Assembly (NCBI GenBank): GCA_021166815.1
Contig: JAJPEO010000171.1
Span: 1-6,091 of the forward strand
Origin: Nocardioides sp.
Lineage (GTDB): Bacteria; Actinomycetota; Actinomycetes; Propionibacteriales; Nocardioidaceae
Direction of reading: 5' to 3'
DNA: 6,091 nucleotides
The notes beneath the pieces were generated by a model. It made no database searches. It was not told the origin of the DNA and saw nothing but the letters and a program-made list of their open reading frames with translations. A program made the translations under genes and the position numbers. Below, piece by piece: positions 5,871 to 6,091 of the stretch (position 1 is the first letter of the stretch; each line of letters starts with the position of its first letter).

Positions 5871-6056
5871 GTGGCCCAGAGACACCCCGCCCCAGGGTGG
5901 GGACGCACCCCCCCCCCCCCGGGGGCAAACCCCGGGGGGCCCCCCCCCCCCCCACGGGCGGGGGCCTCGCCCTGCCCGCTGGTGGGGGGCGGTCCCCCGG
6001 GTTCTTGCCCCCGGGGGGTTGGGTTGTTTGCCCAACTTGCCGGGGGGTGTTAATGG
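5871..6056. other. Low-complexity C/G homopolymer region, probable artefact
   Basis: This stretch is dominated by homopolymers, including 13 C at 5908-5920 and 14 C at 5940-5953, with many runs of 4-6 G. It holds no credible gene. Both edges grade out of the 82-bp repeat: after 5870 copy 2 decays into C/G-rich sequence, and from the right edge the inverted copy decays in the same way (GGGCCACATTCA becoming TGCCCCATTA on the minus strand). This is what error-laden read ends or a bad assembly join through a repeat would look like. A genuine low-complexity spacer cannot be excluded. Confidence 0.65.
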
Positions 6057-6091
6057 GGCACACCCACCGCTCCAGACGAGTCAGCCGCAGA
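6057..6091 (-). repeat. Inverted partial copy of the 82-bp repeat, cut by window end
   Basis: On the minus strand this reads TCTGCGGCTGACTCGTCTGG followed by AGCGGTGGGTG. It is identical to copy 2 (5841-5869) over 29 bases and to the copy 1/copy 2 junction type for the last two. It therefore faces copies 1 and 2 head-on across the low-complexity region, making inverted arms around 5841-5869 and 6063-6091. It runs to the last base, so the true extent is unknown. Confidence 0.85.

Noticed and set aside
5787..6053. Small Pro/Gly-rich ORFs in the right-end region on both strands
   Set aside because: They are produced by the 82-bp repeats and C/G homopolymers; the repeat period shifts the frame and no start signal or protein-like composition is seen.

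Overview
The window is very GC-rich DNA with a G/C-dominated third codon position and GTG as well as ATG starts. Its gene set (DUF3000, an HRDC-type RNase D and HemE side by side) points to a high-GC actinobacterium. The 35-bp hairpin repeats at the left end recall dispersed intergenic repeats I associate with Nocardioides and relatives, so a Nocardioides-like organism is my best guess, from memory and not from a search.

Layout. Bases 1-161 hold three tandem 31-bp hairpin units (period 35) and then a promoter-like TAGGCT. Bases 171-764 (+) encode a conserved-looking helical protein of unknown function that probably starts at a CTG. Bases 892-1335 (+) encode a PemK/MazF-fold protein with no antitoxin beside it. 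Bases 1385-2722 (+) encode a predicted lipoprotein of the family 1 extracellular solute-binding proteins with no permease or ATPase next to it. It converges on an RNase D gene (2734-4008, -). Four bases upstream of RNase D is a DUF3000 reading frame (4013-4572, -) broken by a frameshift and apparently a short deletion. This pair is transcribed divergently from hemE (4645-5679, +), uroporphyrinogen decarboxylase, across a 72-bp gap. The last 412 bases hold no gene: two tandem 82-bp repeats, about 190 bases of poly-C/poly-G low-complexity sequence, and an inverted partial copy of the 82-bp repeat running off the window end.

A regulatory theme runs through the window. All five genes or operons with their own upstream gap carry a TANNNT-like -10 hexamer (one copy is AAGATT) ending 6-7 bases before the start codon, with no Shine-Dalgarno between. 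This fits leaderless transcription, common in Actinobacteria, and it is the main argument for the CTG start of the first gene. HemE acts in tetrapyrrole synthesis and RNase D in RNA 3'-end trimming; nothing in the sequence ties the other genes into a pathway with them. I see no convincing new multi-gene system. The oddities most worth checking are the broken DUF3000, the possible leaderless CTG start and the repeat-rich right end, part of which looks like a sequencing or assembly artefact.
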